Shown here in pieces: positions 43,597 through 53,762 of a stretch of DNA of 64,000 nucleotides (the stretch's first letter is position 1; every line of letters begins with the position of its first letter). Below the pieces are notes generated by a model. It saw only the letters and a program-made list of their open reading frames with translations, made no database searches and was not told the origin of the DNA. The stretch is taken from assembly GCF_000213655.1 (NCBI RefSeq), contig NC_015554.1:310001-374000 (forward strand). Direction: 5' to 3'. Origin of the DNA: Alteromonas naphthalenivorans (GTDB lineage Bacteria > Pseudomonadota > Gammaproteobacteria > Enterobacterales > Alteromonadaceae). The position numbers and the translations under genes are program-made.

Positions 43597-44736
43597 ATGC
43601 AGACATTTGTACCTGACGACCTCGAAGAAGATATTCTTTGTGACTTAATGGAAGAAATTAATGAGCTTTACGAATCGAGTGAGCAGACATTAATAGAATT
43701 AGAGCTTCGTCCAGAAGACAATGAACTGCAACGTGCGTTGTTCCGATCAATTCATACTATTAAAGGCGACCTTGGGTTAGTGAATTTCTCACCCATGATC
43801 CCCTTGCTTCAGCATGTAGAAGACTTACTCGATTACTTACGTAAAGGACAGGTGTCGTATACCAGCACCATGAGTGACTTGGTGTTACTTACCATGGATA
43901 GGGTTAAGGCATTTGTAGAAGCTGTTATGGCTGAAGGAAAAGCCGAATATGACGATACCTTGCACCAACAGTTGGTCATGGCGATAAGCCGAATTACACC
44001 GGATAATGGCGATGAACATGAGAAACGTCTTACCGAGGCTGTATTATTACTCAACCCCGCCTTAGACGTAATAACCGACGACAGTAACCCTGAAAATATT
44101 CAAATAAAACCGCCTACGCTGGCAACGTCGGGTATACCCAAAGACATGAGTAATGAAAAGAAATTGGATGTTCTTTTCTTTCGTGATCTTATGCAAACCA
44201 TCGAGAAGCGCTCGAAATTTTGGGTAGGCAGAGGGGATAGGGTTGCTAAGTTAGCGTTGTATATTAATAGTACCGCAGGCAAACCTATTGATGAATCTCA
44301 GCTAGCCGTAGCCAGTTATGTACATGATTTCGGTATGGCATTTATGCCACTAAAGCTTTTGCATAAAAGCGAGGCGTTAACCGATATAGAATTCAACTTA
44401 ATGCGTTCCCATGTGTATAAAAGCTCCCGCTTGCTTGAACACTTAGACCAATGGGATTTGGCCCGTAAAATAGTGATGCAGCACCATGAGCGTACTGATG
44501 GCACCGGTTACCCATTAGGCCTTAAAGAAGATGATATTTGTGATGGGGCCAAGTTACTTGCCATTGTTGATACTTATGATGCGATGACACATTCTCGTGC
44601 CCACAATGATGAAAAACAACTATCTAAGAAAGAGGCAGTTATTGAAATTAACCGCAGTGCTAAAGGGCAATTTAGCATGCAGTGGGTAAGGTTGTTCAAC
44701 CAGGCGATGACAAGTTTGTTGAAAAAAGGCGGCTAG
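43597..44736 (+). CDS. Hpt-HD-GYP protein (c-di-GMP phosphodiesterase)
   Basis: A 379-residue soluble protein combining two domains. The N-terminal Hpt domain (about 1-120) holds His53 in RSIHTIKGDLG. The C-terminal HD-GYP domain (about 190-379) has HD in YVHDFGM (about 243), HHERTDGTGYP (about 295) and ...LAIVDTYDAMTH. Such domains hydrolyse c-di-GMP. HD-GYP is usually tied to a receiver; linking it to a phosphotransfer domain is unusual and suggests control by kinase phosphorelay. Single gene, with terminator after it. Confidence 0.9.
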   Translation: MQTFVPDDLEEDILCDLMEEINELYESSEQTLIELELRPEDNELQRALFRSIHTIKGDLGLVNFSPMIPLLQHVEDLLDYLRKGQVSYTSTMSDLVLLTMDRVKAFVEAVMAEGKAEYDDTLHQQLVMAISRITPDNGDEHEKRLTEAVLLLNPALDVITDDSNPENIQIKPPTLATSGIPKDMSNEKKLDVLFFRDLMQTIEKRSKFWVGRGDRVAKLALYINSTAGKPIDESQLAVASYVHDFGMAFMPLKLLHKSEALTDIEFNLMRSHVYKSSRLLEHLDQWDLARKIVMQHHERTDGTGYPLGLKEDDICDGAKLLAIVDTYDAMTHSRAHNDEKQLSKKEAVIEINRSAKGQFSMQWVRLFNQAMTSLLKKGG

Positions 44737-44782
44737 CCTCCGATTAGTAACGAACCTATTTCTTGTTTTCAACAAGCATAGA

Positions 44783-44819
44783 AAAGCCCGCTATTTCACA
44801 ATGAATAAAGCGGGCTTTT
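44783..44819. terminator. Bidirectional terminator, HD-GYP and ntrC genes
   Basis: Stem AAAGCCCGC/GCGGGCTTT with A-run and T-run on both sides, between the convergent HD-GYP (+) and ntrC (-) genes. Confidence 0.8.
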
Positions 44820-44851
44820 GTGTATTAGCAGGCCTTACAAGCTAGCGCAAA

Positions 44852-46261
44852 CTACGTAATACCTAGCTCTTTTAGTTTACGAGTAAGGGTATTACGGCCC
44901 CAACCTAAACGCTTAGCGGCATCTTGCTTATGGCCATGAGTATGCTGAAGGGCACGTTCCAACATAATTTTTTCAAACGTAAGCATGGCGTCATTAAGAA
45001 TATTGTATCTGCCATCGCGAAGTTGTTTGTCGGTCCAACGGGCGAGTAAGTCTGGCCAATCTCCCGCTTCGGCGGCGGGCTTTTCGATGCTGTTGTCTGA
45101 GTGGATTTCAGGCGGTAAGTCACTCGGTAACACTTCTTGTCCGCTAGCCATCACGGTTAACCAACGGCATACGTTTTCGAGTTGTCTTACGTTACCTGGC
45201 CAAGGAAGCTGAGCCATTAACTTTTCAGCATCTTTGCTTAAACTTTTTGCTTCTACATCTAACTCTTTCGCTGCTCGGCGTAAGAAGTGACGGGCTAATA
45301 AATGAATATCTTCACGGCGTTCAGATAAAGACGGTAGATGCACACGAATAACATTTAACCGGTGAAATAAATCCTCACGAAACTTTCCGTCAGCCACACG
45401 CTTTTCTAAGTTTTGGTGGGTGGCCGCAATAATTCGTACGTCTACTGCCACAGATTGATGGCCGCCCACACGGTAAAATTGTCCATCGGCTAAAACCCGA
45501 AGAAGTCGAGTTTGCACATCTAAAGGCATGTCACCTATTTCATCAAGAAAAAGGGTGCCGCCGTCAGCTTGTTCAAAGCGCCCTTGGCGCGCATTTTGGG
45601 CACCTGTAAACGCGCCTTTTTCATGGCCAAATAACTCAGACTCTACCAAGTCGGCTGGAATAGCGGCCATATTAAGTGCGATAAAAGGTTTACTAGAGCG
45701 CGGGCTATGGCGATGTAAGGCGTGGGCAACCAGCTCTTTACCAGTACCTGACTGGCCATTAATTAATACACTAATTGAAGAACGAGATAATCGGCCGATT
45801 GCACGGAAAACTTCCTGCATCGCGGGTGCTTCTCCGATAATTTCGGTTTCCGGATCGTCTTGAGGGGCTTGCTGCGTTTTCGACTGCTCTCTTGCATGGG
45901 CTAACGCACGTTGAGTCAGCGTGACCGCTTCATCGATATCAAAGGGTTTAGGTAGATATTCAAATGCCCCTTTTTGATAGGCGTTTACCGCGCTGTCTAA
46001 ATCGGAATGTGCTGTCATGATGATTACCGGCATCATGGGGTGCGTAGCATGAACTTCATTAAGCAATGTCATGCCGTCCATCTGCGGCATTTTAATATCA
46101 GAGATAATCACTTCTGGCGCTTGACCGCTTTGTAATTGAAGGAGTAAATCTTGCGGGTTTTCAAAACACAAGCATCCAATGCTTGCTGTTTGTAAGGCCT
46201 TTTGAAGCACCCAACGAATAGAACTATCGTCATCGACAATCCATACTGACTCATTCGTCAT
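44852..46261 (-). CDS. glnG: Nitrogen regulation response regulator NtrC
   Basis: A 469-residue sigma-54 activator. Receiver domain with Asp55 in VIISDIKMPQMDG; AAA+ domain with Walker A GQSGTGKEL, the sigma-54 contact loop EKGAFTGAQNA and FLDEIGDMP; C-terminal Fis-type helix-turn-helix (HKQDAAKRLGWGRNTLTRKL). Phosphorylated by NtrB it activates sigma-54 promoters under nitrogen limitation. It overlaps ntrB by 11 bases. Confidence 0.96.
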   Translation of the reverse strand: MTNESVWIVDDDSSIRWVLQKALQTASIGCLCFENPQDLLLQLQSGQAPEVIISDIKMPQMDGMTLLNEVHATHPMMPVIIMTAHSDLDSAVNAYQKGAFEYLPKPFDIDEAVTLTQRALAHAREQSKTQQAPQDDPETEIIGEAPAMQEVFRAIGRLSRSSISVLINGQSGTGKELVAHALHRHSPRSSKPFIALNMAAIPADLVESELFGHEKGAFTGAQNARQGRFEQADGGTLFLDEIGDMPLDVQTRLLRVLADGQFYRVGGHQSVAVDVRIIAATHQNLEKRVADGKFREDLFHRLNVIRVHLPSLSERREDIHLLARHFLRRAAKELDVEAKSLSKDAEKLMAQLPWPGNVRQLENVCRWLTVMASGQEVLPSDLPPEIHSDNSIEKPAAEAGDWPDLLARWTDKQLRDGRYNILNDAMLTFEKIMLERALQHTHGHKQDAAKRLGWGRNTLTRKLKELGIT

Positions 46262-47336
46262 TGTCTGTCTCCTTGCGGTCTATCGGAATATAAATTACGA
46301 ATTCAGTGTGCCCAGGGTGGCTTTCTACATCTATTTTTCCGCCGTGATGGTTTATCAATGTTTGCGATATCGATAACCCTAAGCCGGAACCATTTTGCTT
46401 ACTGCTCACCATGGGGTAAAAAAGCGTGTCTTTTATTTCTGAGGGAATGCCTGGGCCATTGTCTATCACTTTTATTTTAGCGATTAGGGCATGGCGGTTT
46501 CCCTGAATAGTCATCTGTCGCTCAATACGCGTTACCAAGCGAATTTGAGGGTCAGGCGTTTCACTTTCGGTTAACGCCTGAATACTATTTCTGACAATAT
46601 TTAAAACAGCTTGCTGAATCATATCAGCGTCAATCATCAGAGGTGGAATACTAGGGTCGTAATCCCGAATGATGGTGATAGGGGTTTCTGAGTCAACCCG
46701 CATCAGGCTTCGCACTTGCTCCAATGCTTGATGCACATTGCTCCAATTAAACCGAGGCAGTGAATTTGGTCCAAGCAAACGGTCGACTAGATTTCTAAGT
46801 CGATCAGATTGCTCAATGATCATCTGAGTAAATTCTTTATGCTCTTCGCTCAATTCTTTTTCAAGTAATTGCGCCGCCCCGCGAATGCCCCCTAATGGGT
46901 TTTTAATTTCATGAGCTAACCCACGGACAAGTTCGCGAGCTGCATAATGTTGTGCGTTTTGTAAATTTTCACGGGATATTCGCTTTTGCTGATCTATTTT
47001 TTTTACTTCAAATAGTAGCCTAGCCCCTTCTTCTAACTGCAAGTTCGTTACGGTTAAATCAACCATGACATTGCGATTATCTCTAAAACAAAGGCGAATT
47101 TCGTTTTCGGTAAAGTCTTCTCCGTGCCTTAGTGCTGCGCGTAAACGAGTGGTGTCGATATTTCCAGGCAGGAAAAAGTCATCAAGTCGATGACCGCATA
47201 GTTGCTTTCTGCCAGTTTCAAACAGGGCTTCTCCTGCGTGGTTGGCGTAAACAATATTTAATCTATTGTCTACCATCACAAGCGCAGTATTCAGGCTGTT
47301 CAAAAATTGTTGCGTGTCTAACTCGGTAGATTGCAT
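46251..47336 (-). CDS. glnL: Nitrogen regulation sensor kinase NtrB
   Basis: A 361-residue soluble histidine kinase: PAS domain (about 10-110, with LVMVDNRLNIVYANHAGEAL), His142 in LAHEIKNPLGGIRGAAQLL, and ATPase motifs DNGPGIP and SGLGLSI. In the PII pathway it phosphorylates or dephosphorylates NtrC. A near-perfect NtrC palindrome (47353-47369) lies 17 bases before its ATG, indicating feedback control. Confidence 0.96.
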   Translation of the reverse strand: MQSTELDTQQFLNSLNTALVMVDNRLNIVYANHAGEALFETGRKQLCGHRLDDFFLPGNIDTTRLRAALRHGEDFTENEIRLCFRDNRNVMVDLTVTNLQLEEGARLLFEVKKIDQQKRISRENLQNAQHYAARELVRGLAHEIKNPLGGIRGAAQLLEKELSEEHKEFTQMIIEQSDRLRNLVDRLLGPNSLPRFNWSNVHQALEQVRSLMRVDSETPITIIRDYDPSIPPLMIDADMIQQAVLNIVRNSIQALTESETPDPQIRLVTRIERQMTIQGNRHALIAKIKVIDNGPGIPSEIKDTLFYPMVSSKQNGSGLGLSISQTLINHHGGKIDVESHPGHTEFVIYIPIDRKETDNDE

Positions 47337-47352
47337 CCGAGCTTATCTCCTC

Positions 47353-47369
47353 TGCACTATATGGGTGCA
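47353..47369 (-). promoter_or_regulatory. NtrC binding site before ntrB
   Basis: TGCACTATATGGGTGCA is a near-perfect match to the dyad TGCACC-N5-GGTGCA. It lies 17 bases upstream of the ntrB start, as at the E. coli glnL promoter where NtrC represses, so it should hold basal ntrBC expression low. Confidence 0.8.
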
Positions 47370-47462
47370 TTGTAACGTATCGGTAAAAATTGTAGGCACA
47401 GAATTGGTGTTACTTTTTTTCTGTTCCCCGCTATGGTGCGGGCTTTGCGCTACTTTCGAACG

Positions 47463-48032
47463 TTAGTTGCTATTTATTAACGCTGATGCTTGATGTAGAA
47501 ACAGCGTTTGTAGTGCAGAGGATGCAAGAGTCTTGCCCTTATTATCTGTTAGCTCAACCTTATACTGATGTTCGCCCCGATTTATACCATTTAAGGTAAA
47601 TACGCCTGTTGTATTGCTCTGCAATAGGGCGCCATCAAAAATTAACTGATAGCGGGGCGCCTTCACTGAAGTCGGCTGGTTCGCTCGTATGGTGAAGTTT
47701 CCGGCGTTGTTTCGAAGAGTAGCCTCAGGGGCAGGAGAGGCTATAACCACCTTATAGGCAACCTCCTTGGATTTAGTTGTTTGAGCGAAAACGGGTTTCG
47801 GTGTTGAGGGGCTAGACACTACATTCTGTGTTTTCGCTTCAAACTCAACAGGGTCGCTTTTTGGTGAAGGGTTATCGGTATAAAGGATAGTGCCATCGGC
47901 TTGCTTCACTTTATAAACAGGAGAGCTTGAGGTAGTAGACTCATCAGGGTCGTTTGATGTGCTTTGCCCATGGCTTTCACTGGGGAGTAACACCATCACC
48001 GTAAGCAACGCAATGTAGGGATAAATAGTCAA
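47463..48032 (-). CDS. DUF4124 periplasmic protein
   Basis: A 189-residue exported protein. The start appears to be TTG at 48032 (TIYPYIALLTVMVLLPSESH follows, a signal peptide). DUF4124 motif VYKVKQADGTILYTDNPSP is at about 38-56. A C-terminal Ig-like stretch (IRANQPTSVKAPRYQLIFDG) follows. It sits between glnA and ntrB on the same strand and is common in that position in related bacteria; role unknown. Confidence 0.8.
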   Translation of the reverse strand: MTIYPYIALLTVMVLLPSESHGQSTSNDPDESTTSSSPVYKVKQADGTILYTDNPSPKSDPVEFEAKTQNVVSSPSTPKPVFAQTTKSKEVAYKVVIASPAPEATLRNNAGNFTIRANQPTSVKAPRYQLIFDGALLQSNTTGVFTLNGINRGEHQYKVELTDNKGKTLASSALQTLFLHQASALINSN

Positions 48033-48090
48033 TAGGAAGACCCACTCATAGTTTCTTACTTATATAGTAGAAAAGCTTTGGCATAAAAAA

Positions 48091-48110
48091 AAGCCCGCAT
48101 AAGCGGGCTT
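48091..48110 (-). terminator. Terminator of glnA
   Basis: Stem AAGCCCGC/GCGGGCTT with long T-run on the minus strand, 30 bases after the glnA stop. Confidence 0.9.
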
Positions 48111-48137
48111 TTGTATAAATAAGCACTTAAGCGTTAA

Positions 48138-49547
48138 TTAAACGCTGTAGTACATGTCGAACTCAACTGGGTGAGTTGTCATGGCAAGCGTAGTTACTTC
48201 TTCAGACTTAAGATCGATGTATGCATCAATCATGTCGTCAGTCATAACGCCACCCGCTTTAAGGAACTCACGGTCGTTATCCAATGCTTCTAGTGCCATT
48301 TCTAGCGAGCTAGCAACGGTTGGAATTTCTGCCGCTTCTTCTGGTGGTAAGTCGTACAAGTCTTTATCCATAGAATCGCCAGGATGGATCTTGTTCTTAA
48401 TACCGTCAAGGCCAGCCATAAGCATTGCTGAGAAAGCAAGGTATGGGTTAGCTGTTGGGTCAGGGAAACGTACTTCGATACGACGCGCTTTATCGCTAGT
48501 TACGTATGGAATACGGATAGATGCAGAACGGTTACGTGCAGAGTATGCAAGCATTACCGGTGCTTCAAATCCTGGAACCAAACGCTTGTAAGAGTTGGTT
48601 GATGCGTTTGCAAAAGCGTTGATTGCACGAGCGTGTTTAATAATACCGCCAATGTAGAAAAGCGCTTCTTCAGACAGACCAGCATACTTATCACCCGCAA
48701 AGATGTTTACGCCATCTTTAGCGATTGATTGGTGACAGTGCATACCAGAACCGTTATCACCTACAAGAGGCTTAGGCATGAACGTAGCAGTTTGGCCATA
48801 AGCGTGAGCTACATTATGTACTACATACTTATAAACTTGGATTTCATCTGCTTTCGTTACTAGTGTGTTGAATTCGCAAGCGATTTCGTTTTGACCAGCA
48901 GTAGCCACTTCATGGTGATGCGCTTCAATAACTAAGCCCATTTCTTCCATTACTAAGCACATTGCTGCACGAATGTCGTGCGCTGAATCTACTGGAGGAA
49001 CTGGGAAGTAACCGCCTTTAACACCAGGACGGTGACCCATGTTTCCGCCTTCAAAATCAGCGCCTGAGTTCCATTTTGCTTCAGCAGCATCAATCTTGTA
49101 GAAAGAGCCAGCCATGTCTGTGTGGAATTTAACATCGTCAAAAAGGAAGAATTCTGGCTCTGGACCGAAGAATACTGTGTCGCCGATGCCGGTAGATTTT
49201 AGGTATTCTTCTGCACGGCGCGCAACTGAACGTGGATCACGCTCGTAACCTTCCATTGTAGAAGGCTCTAGGATGTCACAACGAATATTAACTTGAGTCT
49301 CTTCTGCGAATGGGTCAACTACCGCACTCGTAGGATCAGGCATAAGTACCATGTCTGATTCATTAATGCCTTTCCAGCCTGCAATTGAAGAACCATCGAA
49401 CATTTTACCTTCTTCAAATGTCTCTTCGTCTACCGTAGCAGCAGGAATCGATACGTGTTGTTCCTTGCCCTTAGTATCAGTAAAACGCAAATCAACAAAT
49501 TTCGCTTCACTTTCTTTAATCAGCTCTAATGCCTTTTCTACTGACAT
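48138..49547 (-). CDS. glnA: Glutamine synthetase, type I
   Basis: A 469-residue enzyme of the standard type I length. Catalytic motifs include [31 protein letters not shown], and [10 protein letters not shown]; the adenylylation site is Tyr in [11 protein letters not shown], as in E. coli (Tyr397). It makes glutamine from glutamate, ammonia and ATP, and is controlled by adenylylation. GGAGGA lies before the ATG. Upstream lie a sigma-54 promoter and NtrC sites. Confidence 0.98.
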   Translation of the reverse strand: MSVEKALELIKESEAKFVDLRFTDTKGKEQHVSIPAATVDEETFEEGKMFDGSSIAGWKGINESDMVLMPDPTSAVVDPFAEETQVNIRCDILEPSTMEGYERDPRSVARRAEEYLKSTGIGDTVFFGPEPEFFLFDDVKFHTDMAGSFYKIDAAEAKWNSGADFEGGNMGHRPGVKGGYFPVPPVDSAHDIRAAMCLVMEEMGLVIEAHHHEVATAGQNEIACEFNTLVTKADEIQVYKYVVHNVAHAYGQTATFMPKPLVGDNGSGMHCHQSIAKDGVNIFAGDKYAGLSEEALFYIGGIIKHARAINAFANASTNSYKRLVPGFEAPVMLAYSARNRSASIRIPYVTSDKARRIEVRFPDPTANPYLAFSAMLMAGLDGIKNKIHPGDSMDKDLYDLPPEEAAEIPTVASSLEMALEALDNDREFLKAGGVMTDDMIDAYIDLKSEEVTTLAMTTHPVEFDMYYSV

Positions 49548-49614
49548 CGTGTCCTCCAGGTTTAATGTAAAAATGCGGAATGATCAGCTTCATCCCAACA
49601 GTGGAAAAACTAAA

Positions 49615-49630
49615 AGCGATTTTCATGCCA
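49615..49630 (-). promoter_or_regulatory. Sigma-54 promoter of glnA
   Basis: Minus strand TGGCATGAAAATCGCT matches the -24/-12 consensus TGGCACG-N4-TTGCW with one mismatch in each box, including the GG and GC spaced as required. It ends about 70 bases before the glnA ATG. Confidence 0.8.
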
Positions 49631-49692
49631 TCTATCGTGGTTCCAATTTTGCTGGCTTAGCAGCAAGAGGATAACTGAATGATTAATGGTGT

Positions 49693-49730
49693 TGCACGAT
49701 AATGGTGCTCAATCGCTATATTTTGGTGCA
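49693..49730 (-). promoter_or_regulatory. Two NtrC sites upstream of glnA
   Basis: TGCACGATAATGGTGCT (49693-49709) is a clear dyad. A second, weaker one ends in TTTTGGTGCA (49721-49730), with CGCTAT as the opposite half. They lie 63-115 bases upstream of the sigma-54 promoter, at the distance used by enhancer sites. The rest of 49548-49979, about 430 bases, holds only the typA leader. Confidence 0.75.
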
Positions 49731-49979
49731 AATTAAACTTAAGTAGCCGTTAGCTAGCCTAGAGTAACTTGTCTTCACTTACCACCGAAAACAGGGCGCA
49801 AAAGTAATAAATTCGTTAATCAAAGACTATAATAGTGAAAAACATGCCTACCTTTTAAAAAAAGGTGCGCAAACGCCGTGGTTTTTCTGTACAATCCGCG
49901 CAAAATTTACTATCTGCATTTTTTGCAACAAATCTAATGCATGCTTAACATCATGTAATGATTTACACAGGCTCCCTAG

Positions 49980-51809
49980 ATGAATACCACTGATATTAAT
50001 AAATTACGTAACATTGCTATTATTGCTCACGTTGACCACGGTAAAACAACTTTGGTTGATAAACTGTTACAACAGTCAGGCACTCTTGAAACTCGCGGTG
50101 AGCAAGAAGAGCGCGTGATGGACTCGAATGACATCGAGAAAGAACGCGGCATCACAATCTTAGCGAAAAACACTGCTATTAACTGGAACGACTACCGTAT
50201 CAACATCGTAGATACTCCAGGACACGCCGATTTCGGTGGTGAAGTAGAGCGTGTAATGTCAATGGCCGATTCAGTGTTGCTTCTAGTAGACGCGCAAGAA
50301 GGTCCAATGCCTCAAACGCGTTTCGTAACACAAAAAGCATTTGCTCAAGGCTTAAAGCCAATTGTTGTTATCAACAAAATTGATAAGCCAGGCGCACGTC
50401 CTGATTGGGTTATGGATCAAGTATTCGATTTGTTCGACAACCTTGGCGCAACTGACGATCAACTAGACTTCCAAGTTGTTTATGCTTCTGCACTGAATGG
50501 TTGGGCTTCACTAGACGCCGACAAACCTGAAGAAGACATGAATGCTTTGTTCCAAACGATTGTTGACCAAGTATCGCCTCCAGACGCAGATGCTTCTGGT
50601 GCATTCCAAATGCAAATTTCTCAACTTGATTACAACTCATATGTTGGTGTAATAGGTGTTGGTCGTATTAAGCGCGGTACTGTTAAGCCAAACCAACAAG
50701 TAACTGTTGTTACTGCTGAAGGTGAGAAGCGTAACGGTAAAGTTGGCTTAGTATATGGTTACCTTGGTCTAGCACGTCATGAAGTTGAAGGTGCAAGTGC
50801 TGGCGATATCATCGCAATCACAGGTTTAGGTTCGCTTAAAATCTCTGACACTATTTGTGATACTAACCAAGTAGAAGCAATGACACCGTTATCTGTTGAT
50901 GAACCAACAGTGACCATGACTTTCCAAGTAAACACTTCACCGTTTTCTGGTAAAGAAGGTAAATACGTTACTTCACGTAACATTCTAGAGCGTTTGAACG
51001 ACGAACTAGTACATAACGTTGCACTACGTGTTGAAGAAACACCAGATCCGGATAAATTCCGCGTATCAGGTCGTGGTGAACTTCACTTGGGTATCCTTAT
51101 TGAAAACATGCGTCGTGAAGGCTACGAGCTAGCAGTATCACGTCCAGAAGTTATTCTTAAAGAAGAGAATGGCGAAACACAAGAACCGTTTGAAACACTA
51201 ACGGTTGACTGTGAAGAAGCGCATCAGGGCTCAATCATGGAACAACTTGGTCTGCGTAAAGCTGAAATGACCAACATGTCTCCAGATGGTAAAGGCCGTG
51301 TACGTATCGACTTCGTAATTCCTAGCCGTGGATTGATTGGTTTCCAAACAGAATTCATGACGATGACGTCTGGTTCTGGTTTGCTTTACCATACGTTTGA
51401 TCACTATGGCCCATACAAAGGCGGTATCATTGGGAAGCGTAAGAACGGTGTTCTTATTGCTAACGCTAACGGTAAAGCCCTAACTAACGCCTTGTTTAAC
51501 CTTCAAGAGCGTGGTCGTTTGTTTATCGGTCACGGTGTAGAAGTTTACGAAGGTATGGTTATCGGTATTCACAGCCGCGATAACGACCTAACTGTAAATG
51601 CCCTTAAAGGTAAGCAGTTAACCAACGTTCGCGCATCTGGTACTGATGAAGCGCAAACTTTGGTTCCGCCTATCAAGATGTCTCTTGAGCAAGCGCTTGA
51701 GTTCATCGATGAAGACGAACTAGTTGAAGTTACGCCAGTATCTATTCGTATTCGTAAGAAGTTACTTACTGAAAACGAACGTAAGCGTTCTTCACGCGAG
51801 AAAAAGTAA
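49980..51809 (+). CDS. typA: BipA/TypA ribosome-associated GTPase
   Basis: A 609-residue translational GTPase. G1 is [10 protein letters not shown], with G3 [15 protein letters not shown] and G4 [10 protein letters not shown]. The EF-G-like domains III and V ([36 protein letters not shown]) and the BipA-specific C-terminal domain (FHLPxx replaced by [18 protein letters not shown]) follow. It acts in ribosome assembly and stress growth, notably at low temperature. Divergent from glnA. Confidence 0.97.
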   Translation: MNTTDINKLRNIAIIAHVDHGKTTLVDKLLQQSGTLETRGEQEERVMDSNDIEKERGITILAKNTAINWNDYRINIVDTPGHADFGGEVERVMSMADSVLLLVDAQEGPMPQTRFVTQKAFAQGLKPIVVINKIDKPGARPDWVMDQVFDLFDNLGATDDQLDFQVVYASALNGWASLDADKPEEDMNALFQTIVDQVSPPDADASGAFQMQISQLDYNSYVGVIGVGRIKRGTVKPNQQVTVVTAEGEKRNGKVGLVYGYLGLARHEVEGASAGDIIAITGLGSLKISDTICDTNQVEAMTPLSVDEPTVTMTFQVNTSPFSGKEGKYVTSRNILERLNDELVHNVALRVEETPDPDKFRVSGRGELHLGILIENMRREGYELAVSRPEVILKEENGETQEPFETLTVDCEEAHQGSIMEQLGLRKAEMTNMSPDGKGRVRIDFVIPSRGLIGFQTEFMTMTSGSGLLYHTFDHYGPYKGGIIGKRKNGVLIANANGKALTNALFNLQERGRLFIGHGVEVYEGMVIGIHSRDNDLTVNALKGKQLTNVRASGTDEAQTLVPPIKMSLEQALEFIDEDELVEVTPVSIRIRKKLLTENERKRSSREKK

Positions 51810-51862
51810 TCACCACTGCTTTGATAACTTAATTAGTTTTCAAATGCATTGATATGATTCAA

Positions 51863-51893
51863 AAACGCCAGCTTGAAAGCTGGCGTTTTTTTT
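51863..51893 (+). terminator. Terminator after typA
   Basis: Stem AACGCCAGCTT/AAGCTGGCGTT with a tiny loop, followed by a strong T-run. Confidence 0.9.
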
Positions 51894-51991
51894 ATATTCA
51901 CGTTTTTTGCCAAAATGTCGACGAAAGATGAGTTGGCAACATCGAATTTGGCCTCTATTATCAAGTTATTGAAATTAAAAAGGCAAAGCCC

Positions 51992-52384
51992 GTGTTTTCT
52001 GTAGCAGTTATTGAAGACGATGTTATTACGCTCGATCTTATTACCGATGCATTAGAAACCCGTTTGTCGGCGACGGTTTATCCGTTTAGCCGAAGTAAAA
52101 TTGCTCGTGAATTCTTACTCCAACAAACGCCAGACACACTTCAGCTTATTATCAGCGACCAAGTCATGAAAGAATTCGATGGGTTAAGTTTGTTGAAAGC
52201 ATGCCGCTCTGCGAATTTATCCGTTCCCTTTTTACTTATTACTGGCGATCCTAATAAAGAACTCGTTATGGAAGCGCGCAAGTTAGGCGTGTCTGGATTT
52301 TTAGCGAAACCCTTGGAAATGGACGCCTTGGCCGCAAAGGCGAAATCTGTTGTGCAAGCAAAAACGAAAAGTCGCGTTAGCTAA
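51992..52384 (+). CDS. Single-domain response regulator
   Basis: A 130-residue receiver domain with GTG start. Acidic pair EDD at 8-10, phospho-acceptor Asp50 in LIISDQVMKEFDG, Thr in LLITGDP and Lys in FLAKPLEM are all present. No output domain. It probably relays phosphate or binds a partner. It stands between typA and the patB-like gene and has no kinase neighbour. Confidence 0.88.
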   Translation: MFSVAVIEDDVITLDLITDALETRLSATVYPFSRSKIAREFLLQQTPDTLQLIISDQVMKEFDGLSLLKACRSANLSVPFLLITGDPNKELVMEARKLGVSGFLAKPLEMDALAAKAKSVVQAKTKSRVS

Positions 52385-52525
52385 TAGCGAACTACTCGTC
52401 AGCGAATATAGGTAATGGCGTTAGCAAACAAATAAAAAAGTCCTAAATGGTCTAAGCAGCGCTAGTTTATATGCTCACGAATTATTACACTGGTGCCCAT
52501 AATGTAATGGCAACAGGATGTATGT

Positions 52526-53671
52526 GTGACGATTAATTTTGACCAAACCCCACCTCGTAAAGATACCTATTCGTTCAAGTGGCAGAAATATAAAGGCAAG
52601 GACATTATTCCTGCTTGGGTTGCCGACACTGAATTTCGTTGCGCACAGCCTATTTTAGATGCAATTTCAGCACAAGTTGAGCACGGTAATTTAGGTTATG
52701 TACTACCTAGTCAGCATCAAGGTGCCATTCGTGCAATCCAGCGCTGGTTGAAAGACAAACACGACTGGGATGTTAAATCAGAATGGATTGTGTGGACACC
52801 CGGCGTAGTGCCTGCGTTTAATGTAGCCTGTAAAGCTTATTGTGAGCCAGGCGATAAGGTGCTTATTCAAACGCCTAATTACCCACCATTGCTCGCGGCG
52901 CCTAAATTAAATGAATTAGAGCGTGTCGATATTGGCACTGTGATTGACTCTGAATCTGAAGGAAAGCGCTATACGTTGGATTTCGAAGCACTAGAAGCCA
53001 ATGCCGCCGACCCTAAATGTAAGTTATTCATTCTTTGTAACCCAATGAATCCAGTTGGCTCAGTATTAACCAAAGCAGAGCTAGATAGGGTTGCTGATAT
53101 TTGTAACGCCAATAACGTGCGTTTATGTTCTGATGAAATCCACTGTGATTTAATTTTAGAGCCTGGAGTGAAGCATATTCCTGCTGGTCGTGAGGCTAAC
53201 TTAGCCAACAACAGCGTTACCCTAATGGCTGCTAGCAAAACCTTTAACGTTGCGGGTTTAGGCACCTCTTTTGCGATTATTCCAGACCCTAAACTCCGGC
53301 AGCAATTTACCAGCGCAGCCGCTGGCATCATGCCTTGGGTTACCGTGTTGGGATTAGCCGCTACCGAAGCCGCATTTACTTTGTGTGACGAATGGCACAG
53401 CGCTCAAATTGAGTATTTGCGCGCTAACCGTGATGCCGTGTATGAAACGATAAACGGTATCGATGGGTTATCTATGCTGAAGCAAGAAGCCACGTTTTTA
53501 GCGTGGGTAGACGCAAGCGGTTTAGGCGTAGAAAACGTGCAAAGATGGGCTGAAGAAAAAGGCGTAGGCCCTTCTCCTGGCGCAGATTTTCATAAAGCTG
53601 ATCATTTCAGAATTAACTTTGGCTGTAGCCAGTCGATGCTTAATGATGTGCTACAACGTTTAGCCAAGTAG
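52526..53671 (+). CDS. patB: PatB/MalY-type PLP C-S lyase (aminotransferase fold)
   Basis: A 381-residue fold type I PLP enzyme with GTG start; AGGA lies six bases ahead. N-terminal motif WVADTEFRCAQPILDA and lysine Lys238 in LMAASKTFNVAGLG (Schiff base) match the MalY/PatB cystathionine beta-lyase group. NPMNPVGSVLTKAEL and SDEIHCDLILEP are other family motifs. It should cleave C-S bonds of cystathionine or cysteine. Terminator follows. Confidence 0.88.
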   Translation: MTINFDQTPPRKDTYSFKWQKYKGKDIIPAWVADTEFRCAQPILDAISAQVEHGNLGYVLPSQHQGAIRAIQRWLKDKHDWDVKSEWIVWTPGVVPAFNVACKAYCEPGDKVLIQTPNYPPLLAAPKLNELERVDIGTVIDSESEGKRYTLDFEALEANAADPKCKLFILCNPMNPVGSVLTKAELDRVADICNANNVRLCSDEIHCDLILEPGVKHIPAGREANLANNSVTLMAASKTFNVAGLGTSFAIIPDPKLRQQFTSAAAGIMPWVTVLGLAATEAAFTLCDEWHSAQIEYLRANRDAVYETINGIDGLSMLKQEATFLAWVDASGLGVENVQRWAEEKGVGPSPGADFHKADHFRINFGCSQSMLNDVLQRLAK

Positions 53672-53712
53672 CGGTCAAGTTAGCCACTAATTAAACGCTA
53701 GCCTATAAAAAC

Positions 53713-53744
53713 GCCCGTCTGCTTATCGCATAACGGGCTTTTTT
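53713..53744. terminator. Bidirectional terminator, patB and NRAMP genes
   Basis: GCCCGT (53713-53718)/ACGGGC (53733-53738) with flanking A-run and T-run, between convergent genes. Confidence 0.7.
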
Positions 53745-53762
53745 GTGGCTGAAATTATCGAA

